From Pseudoalteromonas sp. A25 (lineage in GTDB: Bacteria; Pseudomonadota; Gammaproteobacteria; Enterobacterales; Alteromonadaceae), in contig NZ_AP021846.1 in assembly GCF_009176705.1 (NCBI RefSeq), forward strand, positions 1,148,001 to 1,212,000: a stretch of DNA of 64,000 bases, read 5' to 3'. Below, piece by piece: positions 27,589 through 37,741 of this stretch (its first letter is position 1; the number at the start of each line of letters is the position of its first letter). Made by a program: the position numbers and the translations under genes. The notes under the pieces were generated by a model that was given only the letters and a program-made list of their open reading frames with translations, did not search any database and had not been told where the DNA came from.

Positions 27589-29499
27589 ATGCTTGAAAAG
27601 ATCAGAGAGGGCTCTCAGGGCCCCGCAGCCAAAATAATACTTGGTGCTGTCATCTTGTCTTTTGCTTTAGCAGGGATTGGTGGTTACCTAGGTCAAACCA
27701 CTGAGCAACCTGTCGCAGAAGTCAATGGTGTTAAAATCAGCCAGACAGAGTTTTCCCGTGCATACCAAAATGAACGTGCACGTTTAGAGCAGCAGTTTGG
27801 TGAGTACTTCACACAGATATCTGCCGATCCTGCGTATATGGCTCGTATTCGTCAAGGCGTAGTAGATAGGCTCGTACAACAAGAGCTGCAAAATCAACTA
27901 GCAGCAGAGCTTGGTCTGCGCGTGAGTGACGAGCAGGTCAAAGACGCAATTTTAGAAATGTCTTATTTTCAAATTGGCGGTCAATTTAATAATGATCGTT
28001 ACTTGCAGCTTATTCGTCAAATGAACTTTCAACCCGATACGTTTCGTGAATATTTACGTGAAGAAATGACTCGTACACAGTTAGTATCAGCGATTGCAGG
28101 TTCAGATTTCGTCTTGCCAACTGAGCTTAAACAAGCAATTGCTTTGCAGCAGCAAACTCGTGATTTGGACTACGTGGTGTTGAACAAAGACGCTTTTACA
28201 GCTCAAGTCGAGGTTTCTGAGCAAGAAATTAAGGACTACTACCAGCTAAATCAAGGACAATTTTTGTCACCCGAATTAGTCGCTGTAGAGTATTTAGAGT
28301 TAAAAGCTGATGAAATTGAACCTGCCAAGGCGATCACCGACCAAGATGTTTTGGCATATTATGAAGAAAGTAAAAACCAATATCTTGAGCCTGAAAAGCG
28401 TCGCGTATCACACATTCTAATCGAAGGTGACTTAGACGATAATGATGCAAAACAAACTGCTGAGGCTATATTAGCACAGTTGCAAAGTGGTGCAGACTTT
28501 GCGCAACTGGCTGAAGAAAAGTCAAATGATATAGTGAGTGCTGAATTAGGTGGTGATCTGGATTGGATCGAGCGTGACATGATGGATCCAGAGTTTGAAG
28601 CGGCTGCTTTTGCTTTGGAAAACGTAGGTGATATGTCGGGCGTTGTGACGTCAGAGTTTGGCTTTCATATTATTAAACTAACAGACATTCAGCGTCAGGA
28701 AGTTAAAGCGTTTGATGAAGTTAAAGATGAACTTCGTGCTGAATTGGAAAAAGCTGAAAAAATCGATGCGTTTTATCAGAAGCAGACCGAAGTTGCGGAG
28801 CTAGCGTTTGAAGTTGCTGACTCACTACAAGATGCAGCTATCGCTGCCGGTGTTGAGCTAAAAACAACACAGTTGGTTGCTAGAGGTGCATTGCCGGCTC
28901 CTTTAAATACGCCGACTGTAACAACAGCGATCTTTAGCCCTGAAGTTTTAGAAGACAGAGTGAATTCGGAAGTTTTAGAAGTTGCAGGTGAACATATTGT
29001 TGTGGTTCGTGTGAAAGAGCACAAAGCAGCCTCGACAAAACCACTTGAGGAAGTTAGTGCACAGATCGAGTCGACATTGATTAACGATAAGGCATCGGCT
29101 TTGGTTAAAGAGCGAGCACAAGAAGAGTTTGCTAAATTGCAAGGTGGTAAAGCTCTGGCAGATATTGCATCTGAACATTCAACAGAAGTTAAGTCGCAAG
29201 CACAGCTAAACCGTCAGTCTTACTCAGTTGCTCCGGCAATCGTTAAAGAGGCTTTCCAACTACCTCACCCAAGTGAAGACAAAGCACAGTTGGCAATGGT
29301 TGAACTCAACAATGGCGATGCAGCATTGTTAGCGCTTAAAGGGGTTAACACGCCACAAATTGATGATGAAGTTGACCAACAACAAAAGCAGAATATTACG
29401 ATGACGCAGGTAAATAAAAATTACACCGCGTTCATCGAAGCACTAAAAGCACAAGCTGAAGTGCGTCGACCACAGCTTAATGTAACAGAAGAAAACTAA
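27589..29499 (+). CDS. ppiD: Periplasmic chaperone / peptidyl-prolyl isomerase PpiD
   Basis: 636 residues. N-terminal anchor (GPAAKIILGAVILSFALAGI), SurA-N-like chaperone region, and a central parvulin domain around residues 260-370 (RRVSHILIEGDLDD, GADFAQLAEEKSND, GGDLDWIERDMM, EFGFHIIKLTDI), then a long C-terminal region. Works at the SecYEG exit on translocating outer-membrane proteins. Its own terminator (29514-29542) follows. Confidence 0.95.
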   Translation: MLEKIREGSQGPAAKIILGAVILSFALAGIGGYLGQTTEQPVAEVNGVKISQTEFSRAYQNERARLEQQFGEYFTQISADPAYMARIRQGVVDRLVQQELQNQLAAELGLRVSDEQVKDAILEMSYFQIGGQFNNDRYLQLIRQMNFQPDTFREYLREEMTRTQLVSAIAGSDFVLPTELKQAIALQQQTRDLDYVVLNKDAFTAQVEVSEQEIKDYYQLNQGQFLSPELVAVEYLELKADEIEPAKAITDQDVLAYYEESKNQYLEPEKRRVSHILIEGDLDDNDAKQTAEAILAQLQSGADFAQLAEEKSNDIVSAELGGDLDWIERDMMDPEFEAAAFALENVGDMSGVVTSEFGFHIIKLTDIQRQEVKAFDEVKDELRAELEKAEKIDAFYQKQTEVAELAFEVADSLQDAAIAAGVELKTTQLVARGALPAPLNTPTVTTAIFSPEVLEDRVNSEVLEVAGEHIVVVRVKEHKAASTKPLEEVSAQIESTLINDKASALVKERAQEEFAKLQGGKALADIASEHSTEVKSQAQLNRQSYSVAPAIVKEAFQLPHPSEDKAQLAMVELNNGDAALLALKGVNTPQIDDEVDQQQKQNITMTQVNKNYTAFIEALKAQAEVRRPQLNVTEEN

Positions 29500-29513
29500 T
29501 GTTTTAGAGCTGG

Positions 29514-29542
29514 AAAAAAGCGCCAATCTGGCGCTTTTTTTG
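29514..29542 (+). terminator. Terminator after ppiD
   Basis: AAAAAAGCGCCA, ATC, TGGCGCTTTTTTT; located 15 bp past the ppiD stop. Confidence 0.93.
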
Positions 29543-29601
29543 TTTATTGCGACTTAACGCAGATCAAATGGGTTGATAAAACTAAAGGTGATTGTGAGTA
29601 T

Positions 29602-30105
29602 TTAACGCACTTCAGAAGCTAGTTTTAAAAGATGGGCGCTAAAGTTAAGTCCTCGGCGTTTAGCATCAGTGAGATTGATCCGAAAGCTGAGGTTATTGGT
29701 ATCAGCGATTAGGCCAATCATTGCACCTTGGCGAAATCCTTCGCTGGTATCTGCCACGATTAAAATTGGCTGTTGCTCTAATTCAGAGAGCCAATATTGT
29801 GTTTGTTGTCTATTTTGTTGGCTTAAAAATAAGATATCGCACAGCTTTACCTGTTCATTATTGGGTAACTCTATTGCTTCTGAGCGGCTTTGATCTTGCG
29901 CTTGCAATAGTGCGGATACGGCTTGATATAGTGCATTATTTCCCACAACACAGAAGCTTAACTTATCAGGCGGTGGCGGTGGCCATTTACTAAATTGACT
30001 GAAGCGATATAAAAATGCAGCCTTTAATTCATTTTCGTTAAGCGCTTTAGCTTGATTTTGACTGCAGAATATAAGCAGAAATAACCCTAGCAGTACCTTA
30101 ATCAT
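29602..30105 (-). CDS. YfiR-family (DUF4154) periplasmic protein
   Basis: 167 residues: signal peptide (~1-20) then the YfiR fold, recognised by LKAAFLYRFSQFSKWP near the mature N-terminus, FCVVGNNALYQAV, a central CDILFLS segment and the C-terminal SFRINLTDAKRRGLNFSAHL with LLKLASEV. YfiR proteins sit in the periplasm and repress the cyclase YfiN under reducing conditions. Its gene overlaps the end of the TonB-receptor gene by 8 bp, and the operon begins with a YfiN-like cyclase. This makes a YfiR-YfiN functional pair likely. Confidence 0.85.
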   Translation of the reverse strand: MIKVLLGLFLLIFCSQNQAKALNENELKAAFLYRFSQFSKWPPPPPDKLSFCVVGNNALYQAVSALLQAQDQSRSEAIELPNNEQVKLCDILFLSQQNRQQTQYWLSELEQQPILIVADTSEGFRQGAMIGLIADTNNLSFRINLTDAKRRGLNFSAHLLKLASEVR

Positions 30106-32062
30106 TATCCCAACTCCAACTCACTGATAAGTGTACTTGTCGGCGACGTTGTATATAAGGAATAAAACCATCATCAGTAATATCTAAAATTTTCTCATTG
30201 CTGATGTTTCTAACCCCTAAAGAGACAGACAGGTTATTTGCGCTTTTCCAATTGATACTGACATCATGAGTTGAAAATTTGGGTAATGTATAGCCAAAAG
30301 ATTCGCGTTTGCTAACTGCATGTGAGTGTAAGCTGAAAAGGAAATTTGAATTGCCAAGCATAGCACTAAAACGAAGCTGTCCTATAAATTTAGGAGAGTT
30401 ATTAATATCTACTCCGCCTTTCACTTTCGTACGTTGAAATGCCATGTTGGCAACAAGAGACATGCCATTGTGCCAGCGTTTATCGGCACCAAGTTCCAGG
30501 CCTCTACTTTTAATAGGCGGAGTATTAAAGTAGATAGGATAGAATAAATCTTGGTGTATGAGGTTTTTAATATTTGACTGATAAATTGTGGCAAAAGAAG
30601 AGAAAGAAGGGCTCCACCGTTGTATTAGGCTGATCTCATGATACTTCAGGGTTTCGTTTCTAGGTGCTAGTGCCTCAAACACGGCATTGGCATTGCGTTC
30701 TAAAAAGTTGGTCACTCTAAAAGCTCGGCTGTGGCGAAGCAATAGGTTATGGTGTTGAGAAAACTGATATTTAAACGTTACGCTAGGTGACCATCTGGCG
30801 CTGCTAAAATCGGAGTTGTCATACCTCAGTGCTGATTGCAACTTAAGTTTATCATTTAGCCGCCAAAGGTCTTGAACATATAATCCATAACGTGACTCGT
30901 TACTCTTTTGATCAAAGTTAAACTCACTGGGGATGCTAGACTCAGAGCGGAACTCTTGCCGGTGATCTTTTTGGAAGTCAACACCAACCATTAATTCGTG
31001 ATTATCAAAGCCCAAAAAAACCAGTTGGCCGTCTACGTTACTCCAGCGCCCTGAATTAATTGGTCTTTCATACTCGATATCACCATTCGGTAGCAGAAAT
31101 GGGATACTTCTTGCGAAGTCATTACCGTGAGTTGAAATATGGAAATAGGCTTCCACATCGTTTGCAATTTTGTCATCGAATGTTAATGAAAGAAAGTATG
31201 CTTCATTTTGTGCGGTCTCAATTTCTGGGCTATTTTTACTCGCCAAGCTAAAACCATCTGGAAAGTTTCTGTCGCGTTTTGACGCTGCAGCTTGAAATTG
31301 AAGACTACCAGTTTGGTGGCTAAACATTAAGCGAGTACTGTTTTCTTCATTGAGGTGTTGCCATTCGATCAGCCTTGGATCAACGTTTAGTACAGGATAT
31401 TGGATAGAGTCGACTTGAGTTCTACTTACTGACAGCCAACTATCACTGCCTGATGATGAGCGAAACCCAGCTGTTACTCTTGCGTGTTTTGCACCATCGT
31501 TGGTTATGGATGTCGCAATATTTATATCGCCTAGTTTACTGGTGGTTTTGGTGACAATGTTTATCACGCCAAGTAGTGCATTATTGCCGTATAAAGCAGC
31601 CGATGCGCCGGGACTATACTCAACGCGTTCAATTAGGCCAACATCAATAAAGTTTTCATGACCTAAAAGCCCTGCATCCAGCAAGTTTTCATTCATTCTT
31701 GTGCCATCAAGTAAAAATAAAAATCTTGAGTTAAAGTCTCCCGGGCGACCTATGCCTCTGGCACTGAGGTAGGTGAACGCACTGTCATCTTTAGTTGTTA
31801 CACCAACGAAAAGTGTCAAGATATCTGCAAGAGACTTTAGATTGAATAGTTTAATATCTTGATCTGAAATAATGTGAGTGATGGCCATACTATCGCTGCT
31901 AGAACGCTCAATGCGAGATGCTGCAGAAATTTGTGTATTGGTTGGAAGTTGATTGAGCTGCTGATTTAGTAGTTCTTCCAAGTCAGGTAAAGACGCACTA
32001 TGAGCAAGTTTATTGCTTGATAAAATGATACTCAAAATCACCAAAAGGTATTTTAGCTTCAT
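30098..32062 (-). CDS. TonB-dependent outer-membrane receptor in a YfiN/YfiR operon
   Basis: 654 residues: signal peptide (~1-22), plug domain (~50-170; KSLADILTLFVGVTTKDDSA, RFLFLLDGTRMNENL, ERVEYSPGASAALYGNNALL, GVINIVTK) and a ~22-strand barrel ending in an aromatic residue region (LSVSWSWDND). Substrate unknown; by length it is a small TBDR of the colicin I/vitamin-B12-receptor style rather than a large siderophore receptor. It starts 8 bp after the cyclase gene and overlaps the YfiR gene, so the three are one operon. Confidence 0.85.
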   Translation of the reverse strand: MKLKYLLVILSIILSSNKLAHSASLPDLEELLNQQLNQLPTNTQISAASRIERSSSDSMAITHIISDQDIKLFNLKSLADILTLFVGVTTKDDSAFTYLSARGIGRPGDFNSRFLFLLDGTRMNENLLDAGLLGHENFIDVGLIERVEYSPGASAALYGNNALLGVINIVTKTTSKLGDINIATSITNDGAKHARVTAGFRSSSGSDSWLSVSRTQVDSIQYPVLNVDPRLIEWQHLNEENSTRLMFSHQTGSLQFQAAASKRDRNFPDGFSLASKNSPEIETAQNEAYFLSLTFDDKIANDVEAYFHISTHGNDFARSIPFLLPNGDIEYERPINSGRWSNVDGQLVFLGFDNHELMVGVDFQKDHRQEFRSESSIPSEFNFDQKSNESRYGLYVQDLWRLNDKLKLQSALRYDNSDFSSARWSPSVTFKYQFSQHHNLLLRHSRAFRVTNFLERNANAVFEALAPRNETLKYHEISLIQRWSPSFSSFATIYQSNIKNLIHQDLFYPIYFNTPPIKSRGLELGADKRWHNGMSLVANMAFQRTKVKGGVDINNSPKFIGQLRFSAMLGNSNFLFSLHSHAVSKRESFGYTLPKFSTHDVSINWKSANNLSVSLGVRNISNEKILDITDDGFIPYIQRRRQVHLSVSWSWDND

Positions 32063-32070
32063 AAGGACAC

Positions 32071-33315
32071 CTATTTGCTGTACACCTGAAAGTTGTTTTT
32101 CCCAGCACGCTTTGCCGCATACATGGCATCATCAGCACAATTAAGTAAATCCATGGGGGAGCTCGCATCAGTGGGGGTGTATGCTAAACCGATACTTATT
32201 CCAATAGGCATAATCGTATCTTTGATAACAATAGGGTGGTTTATACTGTTGACTATCCTTGCCGCTAGTTTTTCTGCGTTTTCTGTGCATTCAATATTTG
32301 GCAGTAATAAAGCAAACTCGTCGCCACCGAGTCTACATAGCAAGTCGTCACTGCGAATAATCGCGCTGATACGCTGTCCCACTACTATAAGCGTATCGTC
32401 ACCAGCGTCATGACCAAAGTTATCATTTACATATTTGAAGTTATCTAAGTCTATAAACATCAGGCAGCTCAGCGTATCTGAGTAGCTATTTTCAATAGTA
32501 ATTTCTTTGAGTTTCTGGTTAAGAGCGACTCTGTTTGGTAATTTTGTTAAAGGGTCTGTGCGGACCATTTGCTTGAGTTGCTGGCCTTGCTGTTGTTCTT
32601 GCTCTAGTTGTTGTCTGAGCTCTGATTGAGAGATATCAACACGTTTGAGGAGTTCATTAAAGCTTCGCGTTAATATGCCGATTTCATCATCACGAATAAC
32701 AGTGGCGCGTAATTGAAAGTTATGCTCTTTTGATACTCGTTGCGCCAGATTAGACAGCGATAACAAGGGGGTTAAAGCTCTTCGTTGGACACGCGAAAGC
32801 ATAAGGGCAGAAACGCTGAAAAGTAGAGTTATTAACAAAGCCAGCATCAATATTAGGCGTAAAAACCAATACAACATGCCGGTCAAATCGAGAACCATGA
32901 TTAAATCACCTTCGATTTTTCCTTTGATTGCAACAGGGTAGTAAAGACGCATTCTAACGCCGTCGTATACGCGTTGTGGTTGATTGCTCATAGGCTTGTA
33001 TAGTTCTGTTGACGGTACAAAGCTCGGCTCAGCGTATTCGCTAAATACTTCGCTGTTTGTTTTTCGTAGTGAAATAAACAAAACTTCTTTTCGGTTACCA
33101 ACTAATGACAGTTCTTTATTTGCGGTATCTACATCATTAAAAACGAGCATGGGCACAACATTATGAGCGAGTTGGGCGAGATTGATTTCTGCCGTTTCGG
33201 CTTGGCGATCCCTGACAACAAGCCATAACAGTATTGTGGTAAGGGTAAACACCAATAACATACTGCTTGCCATAACCGACAAGTTTAATCGTGTTAGCCT
33301 TTTAACAAGCGACAT
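32071..33315 (-). CDS. YfiN-like membrane diguanylate cyclase (periplasmic sensor-HAMP-GGDEF)
   Basis: About 414 residues from the ATG at 33315; a TTG at 33354 would add 13 residues, and neither has a clear ribosome site. Layout: first membrane span (MASSMLLVFTLTTILLWLVV), ~100-residue periplasmic CHASE8-like sensor, second span (~140-165), HAMP, coiled coil, GGDEF domain with DPLTKLPNRVALNQ, the active site GGDEFALLLP and an RSDD allosteric I-site five residues before it. It should make c-di-GMP and be feedback-inhibited. Same architecture as Pseudomonas YfiN/TpbB. First gene of the operon with the TonB receptor and YfiR protein. Confidence 0.88.
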   Translation of the reverse strand: MSLVKRLTRLNLSVMASSMLLVFTLTTILLWLVVRDRQAETAEINLAQLAHNVVPMLVFNDVDTANKELSLVGNRKEVLFISLRKTNSEVFSEYAEPSFVPSTELYKPMSNQPQRVYDGVRMRLYYPVAIKGKIEGDLIMVLDLTGMLYWFLRLILMLALLITLLFSVSALMLSRVQRRALTPLLSLSNLAQRVSKEHNFQLRATVIRDDEIGILTRSFNELLKRVDISQSELRQQLEQEQQQGQQLKQMVRTDPLTKLPNRVALNQKLKEITIENSYSDTLSCLMFIDLDNFKYVNDNFGHDAGDDTLIVVGQRISAIIRSDDLLCRLGGDEFALLLPNIECTENAEKLAARIVNSINHPIVIKDTIMPIGISIGLAYTPTDASSPMDLLNCADDAMYAAKRAGKNNFQVYSK

Positions 33316-33583
33316 GGAAGGCAATGGCTCGTTCAAGTGCACCTCACATACCAAATAATTGTATTGTCTTAAATAAATATAGATTAGAGATGTATAAAAA
33401 GCAGTAAATATGTCTTGTTTTGAATAGGCGCTATTGAGTTTTTGACCATTTCAAGTCGCTTTATATGGACGGATAGCTCTATGTGGATAGCAAATAGTAT
33501 CGGCACAAATTATTGTACTTGTTATGACAAGACTAATACCGAGCTAACTGTCGTGTTTTAAAGGCATATAAAGGTAGCTCATC

Positions 33584-36346
33584 TTAACTGGCTTTGTTAC
33601 TAGCATCTTGCTGTAGGTTTGATAGTTCATCAATCAGCTCTAATAATTCTGGTTCAAACTCACTAATAGGATTGTTTTGCTTTAATGAAGTTTCTATCAT
33701 TTCGGCTAAGCTTTTTAGCTTTGGAACGCCGGTATAGCAACATGCGCCATGAAATTTATGAATAACACTTAGCAAGGCCTGAGCGTCTTTTTGCTCATAT
33801 GCTTGTTCAAGTGTATTGAGCAAGTCTTCCAGCCCATCAAGTAGCATATTAAGCATCTCTAATGCCAAGTCTGGTTTTCCCCCAGCATGTTGTAATGCTA
33901 ACTGCCAATCTAAAAGCGGGCTTTCAAACGGGGCGGTGCTATGTTCGTGGGGTGCTTTTGTTTTTTGCTTACTCTTTGGCGCGCTGGTACTGTGATCACA
34001 AATAGTTTGTCTGAGCATGTCCTCATCAATTGGTTTAGTGAGGTAGCCTTTAAAACCATCTTTTAACAGCTGCTCTTTTTCACCTGCTAAGGCGTGTGCT
34101 GTAACTGCTATGATAGGGGTGTCTTCATTTAAAGAGGACTCTAAGATGGTTTTACATGCTGTGATCCCATCCATGATTGGCATTTGGATATCCATAAATA
34201 TTAAATCGTATTTATGCGTTTTACATAATCCTACTGCCTGCGCACCATTGTGCGCCGTGTCAATGGCTTCTACTTGCTCTTCTAACAAGGTTGAGAGTAG
34301 CTTTAAGTTGGCATCATTGTCGTCGGCAATAAGTACCTTCATTGGCAATATTTGGGTGTCACTTTCTTCCATTGCGATACTTGGATGATCTAAGCGATAG
34401 GGAGCTGCGAGCACTTCACATAGCTTTCGATGATTGAGGGGTTTACTTAGGCAGGCATCTGCACCACTGCCAATCAAAGATTCTCTCATATTGTGCGAGA
34501 TTGTATTTAACATCAGGTATAAATAATCTGCAGCGCCTCGTACCTTTGAAATATAGCTTTTTACTAGCTGCATATGTTCAACGCTTGCCATATTACCAAT
34601 CAAGCAGATGTCAAAGCTAAACCCTTTTTCTAGTGCTTCAAAGAAAGCTTGTTCATCTTCACAGGAGGTGATCTGCATATCCCACTCTTCAAGCAAAGAG
34701 GTGACGGCAGCATGGGTGTGAGCTTGAGGCTCAAAGTAAAGAATACGTTTGTTCGCCAATGAGCTATTTGGCAGATCATCGTTATATATGCGGTTGGGTA
34801 GTTCAAAAACTGCATTAAAGGTGAAGCAGGTACCATTGCCAGGGGCTGAGTTGAGCGTAATACGGCCTTTCATCGCTTCAACAATGTGTTTGGTGATGAT
34901 AAGGCCAAGTCCTGTCCCACCAAATTTACGTGTAATACTTGAGTCTGCTTGGGCAAAAGGAATAAACAGTGCATCTTGTTTGTCCATGGCGATCCCCACT
35001 CCGGTATCACTCACTGAAACTAATAAAGAGGCATGAGAGTCATCTAATAAGCGATAGGATACATCTACTTTAACTGAACCTCTTTCGGTGAATTTTATCG
35101 CATTGCTGACTAGGTTTATCAATATTTGTTTGAATCGAGTTGGATCACCGACCAAATTGTCTGGCACTTGACGATTAATGGCAATCGACAGCTCTAGATT
35201 TTTGTCATGAGCACTAGGCGCAAGTAACGTCATTACTTCATTGATGGCGTCTCTGAGCTGAAACTGGATATTTTCCAAATCCATTGCTCCGGCTTCTAGT
35301 TTCGAGAAATCAAGAATGTCGCTTATGATGGTCAGTAGGCTATTGGCTGATAACTCGATGGTATCAAGATAGTCTTTTTGGTGCTTATTTAGTGGGGTTT
35401 TGTATAGTTGTCGGGTAAAGCCTATCACCCCATTGAGTGGTGTTCTCAGTTCGTGACTCATTTTGGCCAAGAAATCAGATTTAACTCGGTTTGCATCTTG
35501 AGCTTCTCGTTTTGCAATGTTGAGCTGAATATTTTGCGTTTCGTATTGTTCAAGTGTCTCTTTGTAGTCACTCGTTGCTTGGTCAATATGCTTTTGCATT
35601 TCGTCACGCTGGCCGATCATCTTTTCATTAATGGTATTAAGGCCCTGGCGCAGCAGTTCAAATTCACCGATCATTTGCTGTTCTATATCAATATCTCGCT
35701 TACCTTCTACTAACTTGTCGGTAGCCAGCAGTAGCTGAGAAAGTGGCACAGTAAACATTTTACTGATCCGAAAAGACAAAAAGCCGGCTAGCAGTAATGC
35801 GAATAAAATAATACCGCAACTCCAGATCAGCGCGTGTTGTTGAGAAATAAGCGCTTGGTTTTGACTGACTTCAATCGCTAATACTGCAAGTGTTTTTGGA
35901 TGGGTGGTATGCCACCTGTCTAATTGTTTTGAGTAGTGCTTAATCGGCGTGAAAAATACAAAAGAGTCGTTTAATTTAACCAATTCGGTTTTATGTAGCT
36001 GTGATACGTCACCAAAAAAATACAATTGCTCGAACTGTTCGTGATAATTGCTAGTAAGAAGCAATTGGTTATCTTGATCAAATAACGCAATACTTTTTAC
36101 CAATGGGGCATGTTTATTATGTGCTGTGCTAATAATTCGGTGTAAAGCTGCGCGGTCTTGTTGCAAAACGGCTTGCTCAGCGGCAATTGCTAATGGTTCT
36201 GAGATACTACTGCCTTGTTGATAGAGAATTTCTTCAAGCTCAACATAACGATTTACGGTAAAATACCCACCAAGTATTAAGCCGATTAGCACTGTAGGAA
36301 TGATTGTAAGTGCAAGAATACTGTCTCGAAGGCTAAGTTTTGTCAT
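33584..36346 (-). CDS. barA: Hybrid sensor histidine kinase BarA
   Basis: 920 residues from the ATG at 36346 (a TTG three codons upstream is the alternative). Two membrane spans flank a ~140-residue periplasmic domain (SLRDSILALTIIPTVLIGL at the start), HAMP, H-box KMSHELRTPLNGVIGF, kinase motifs NLVSNAIKFTERG, DTGVGIA and GTGLGL. Then a degenerate receiver (FDICLIGNMAS lacks the phosphoacceptor Asp), an intact receiver (DLIFMDIQMPIMDG) and a C-terminal HPt (VIHKFHGACCYTG). BarA phosphorylates UvrY/GacA to drive Csr small RNAs. Divergent from rlmD as in E. coli. Confidence 0.93.
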   Translation of the reverse strand: MTKLSLRDSILALTIIPTVLIGLILGGYFTVNRYVELEEILYQQGSSISEPLAIAAEQAVLQQDRAALHRIISTAHNKHAPLVKSIALFDQDNQLLLTSNYHEQFEQLYFFGDVSQLHKTELVKLNDSFVFFTPIKHYSKQLDRWHTTHPKTLAVLAIEVSQNQALISQQHALIWSCGIILFALLLAGFLSFRISKMFTVPLSQLLLATDKLVEGKRDIDIEQQMIGEFELLRQGLNTINEKMIGQRDEMQKHIDQATSDYKETLEQYETQNIQLNIAKREAQDANRVKSDFLAKMSHELRTPLNGVIGFTRQLYKTPLNKHQKDYLDTIELSANSLLTIISDILDFSKLEAGAMDLENIQFQLRDAINEVMTLLAPSAHDKNLELSIAINRQVPDNLVGDPTRFKQILINLVSNAIKFTERGSVKVDVSYRLLDDSHASLLVSVSDTGVGIAMDKQDALFIPFAQADSSITRKFGGTGLGLIITKHIVEAMKGRITLNSAPGNGTCFTFNAVFELPNRIYNDDLPNSSLANKRILYFEPQAHTHAAVTSLLEEWDMQITSCEDEQAFFEALEKGFSFDICLIGNMASVEHMQLVKSYISKVRGAADYLYLMLNTISHNMRESLIGSGADACLSKPLNHRKLCEVLAAPYRLDHPSIAMEESDTQILPMKVLIADDNDANLKLLSTLLEEQVEAIDTAHNGAQAVGLCKTHKYDLIFMDIQMPIMDGITACKTILESSLNEDTPIIAVTAHALAGEKEQLLKDGFKGYLTKPIDEDMLRQTICDHSTSAPKSKQKTKAPHEHSTAPFESPLLDWQLALQHAGGKPDLALEMLNMLLDGLEDLLNTLEQAYEQKDAQALLSVIHKFHGACCYTGVPKLKSLAEMIETSLKQNNPISEFEPELLELIDELSNLQQDASNKAS

Positions 36347-36428
36347 GTAGGGCAAGTGCGCAGAGTCATTTTATTTGTCAATAGATTATCTAGTTAGGCG
36401 CTGATTAGCAATGTTTAAGGGGTAGAGT

Positions 36429-37736
36429 ATGGCGCAGTTTTTTAAAGCTAAAGCACCATCATCAAAGGGTAAAAATTTAGAGCTGACCATTGAGTCGATA
36501 GATCACCAAGGCCGAGGTGTTGCAAAGTATCAAGGCAAAGTGTGCTTTGTTGATGGGGCATTGGCTAATGAACACGTTAAAGCACAAATACAGCAAGAAA
36601 AGGCTAAACTCATCATAGCTAAAACAGTTAAAGTCATCACGCCAAGCGAGCAAAGAACGACAGCATTTTGTCAAGACTATGCACGTTGTGGTGGGTGTCA
36701 GTTACAGCATTTAGAACACCAGCACCAGCTAAGTCATAAGCACAAGGCATTAGATGCGTTATTTAACAAATTTTGCAAAGTAACCGACCTGCCTTGGCAA
36801 TTGCCTATTGAAAGTGAGCCAACTCATTATCGCAGAGCGGCTCGCATAGCCTGTATTTTTGATACAGCGTCGCAACAATTAAAGTTGGGCTTTAGAGGGG
36901 CAAAAAGTAAGCAGATCATAGAAATAAAGCGGTGTGATGTATTAACGTCGCCATTTGCTAACATATTTACTCACCTTAGAGACATACTGAATAGACACAA
37001 AGCTTATTCGTGCATAAGCCATATCCAGTTGTGTGACGCTGATAACGGTCAATATGTGTTATTTAGACACACCAAAAAAATAACCCAAAGTTTTAAAGAA
37101 GAGCTTGCCGAAACACTGCTAGGTTACCAGCTCTTGTGGGATGATGGCTCTGATAAAGTGGCTTATCCTCAACTACCTAGTTATCAGGTTGCTAAGCTAA
37201 ATTTTGAATTTAAGCTTGATAACTTTGTGCAAGTAAATCGCGCAGTTAATGAAGGTATGTTGTTACAAGCACTAAACTGGCTTGAATTATCTACAAAAGA
37301 TAAGGTGCTCGACTTATTTTGCGGGATAGGTAATTTCTCATTATTGATGGCAAAACAAGCAAATGAAGTAATTGGTGTTGAGGGGTCACAGTCATCGGTT
37401 GCAATGGCCAAGCAAAATGCGCACACTAATCAACTTAACAATGCGCGATTTTATTGCTTTGATTTAACTCAGCCGTTAGCGAAAGCAAACTGGTTTGAGA
37501 CGTCTCTGAATGTATTGCTACTTGATCCGTCTCGAACAGGGGCATATGAAATACTCAAGCAATTGCCATTAACGCAGTTTAAAAAAGTTTTATACGTGTC
37601 GTGCGATCCAGTGACACTGGCACGTGATAGCGCATTGTTGATTGAAGCCGGTTTTGAATTAGACAAAATAGGGCTAATGAATATGTTTCCGCATACAGGG
37701 CATATTGAAACTATGGCGTTGTTCCAAAGGAGGTAA
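36429..37736 (+). CDS. rlmD: 23S rRNA (uracil1939-C5)-methyltransferase RlmD
   Basis: 435 residues. N-terminal TRAM domain (ELTIESIDHQGRGVAKYQGK), 4Fe-4S cluster Cys in CQDYARCGGC plus a later Cys, SAM-binding domain with VLDLFCGIGNFSLLMA, the catalytic loop LLDPSRTGA and SCDP-type VSCDPVTLARD. Followed 5 bp later by relA, whose ribosome site overlaps the rlmD stop. Confidence 0.95.
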   Translation: MAQFFKAKAPSSKGKNLELTIESIDHQGRGVAKYQGKVCFVDGALANEHVKAQIQQEKAKLIIAKTVKVITPSEQRTTAFCQDYARCGGCQLQHLEHQHQLSHKHKALDALFNKFCKVTDLPWQLPIESEPTHYRRAARIACIFDTASQQLKLGFRGAKSKQIIEIKRCDVLTSPFANIFTHLRDILNRHKAYSCISHIQLCDADNGQYVLFRHTKKITQSFKEELAETLLGYQLLWDDGSDKVAYPQLPSYQVAKLNFEFKLDNFVQVNRAVNEGMLLQALNWLELSTKDKVLDLFCGIGNFSLLMAKQANEVIGVEGSQSSVAMAKQNAHTNQLNNARFYCFDLTQPLAKANWFETSLNVLLLDPSRTGAYEILKQLPLTQFKKVLYVSCDPVTLARDSALLIEAGFELDKIGLMNMFPHTGHIETMALFQRR

Positions 37737-37741
37737 CAGGA

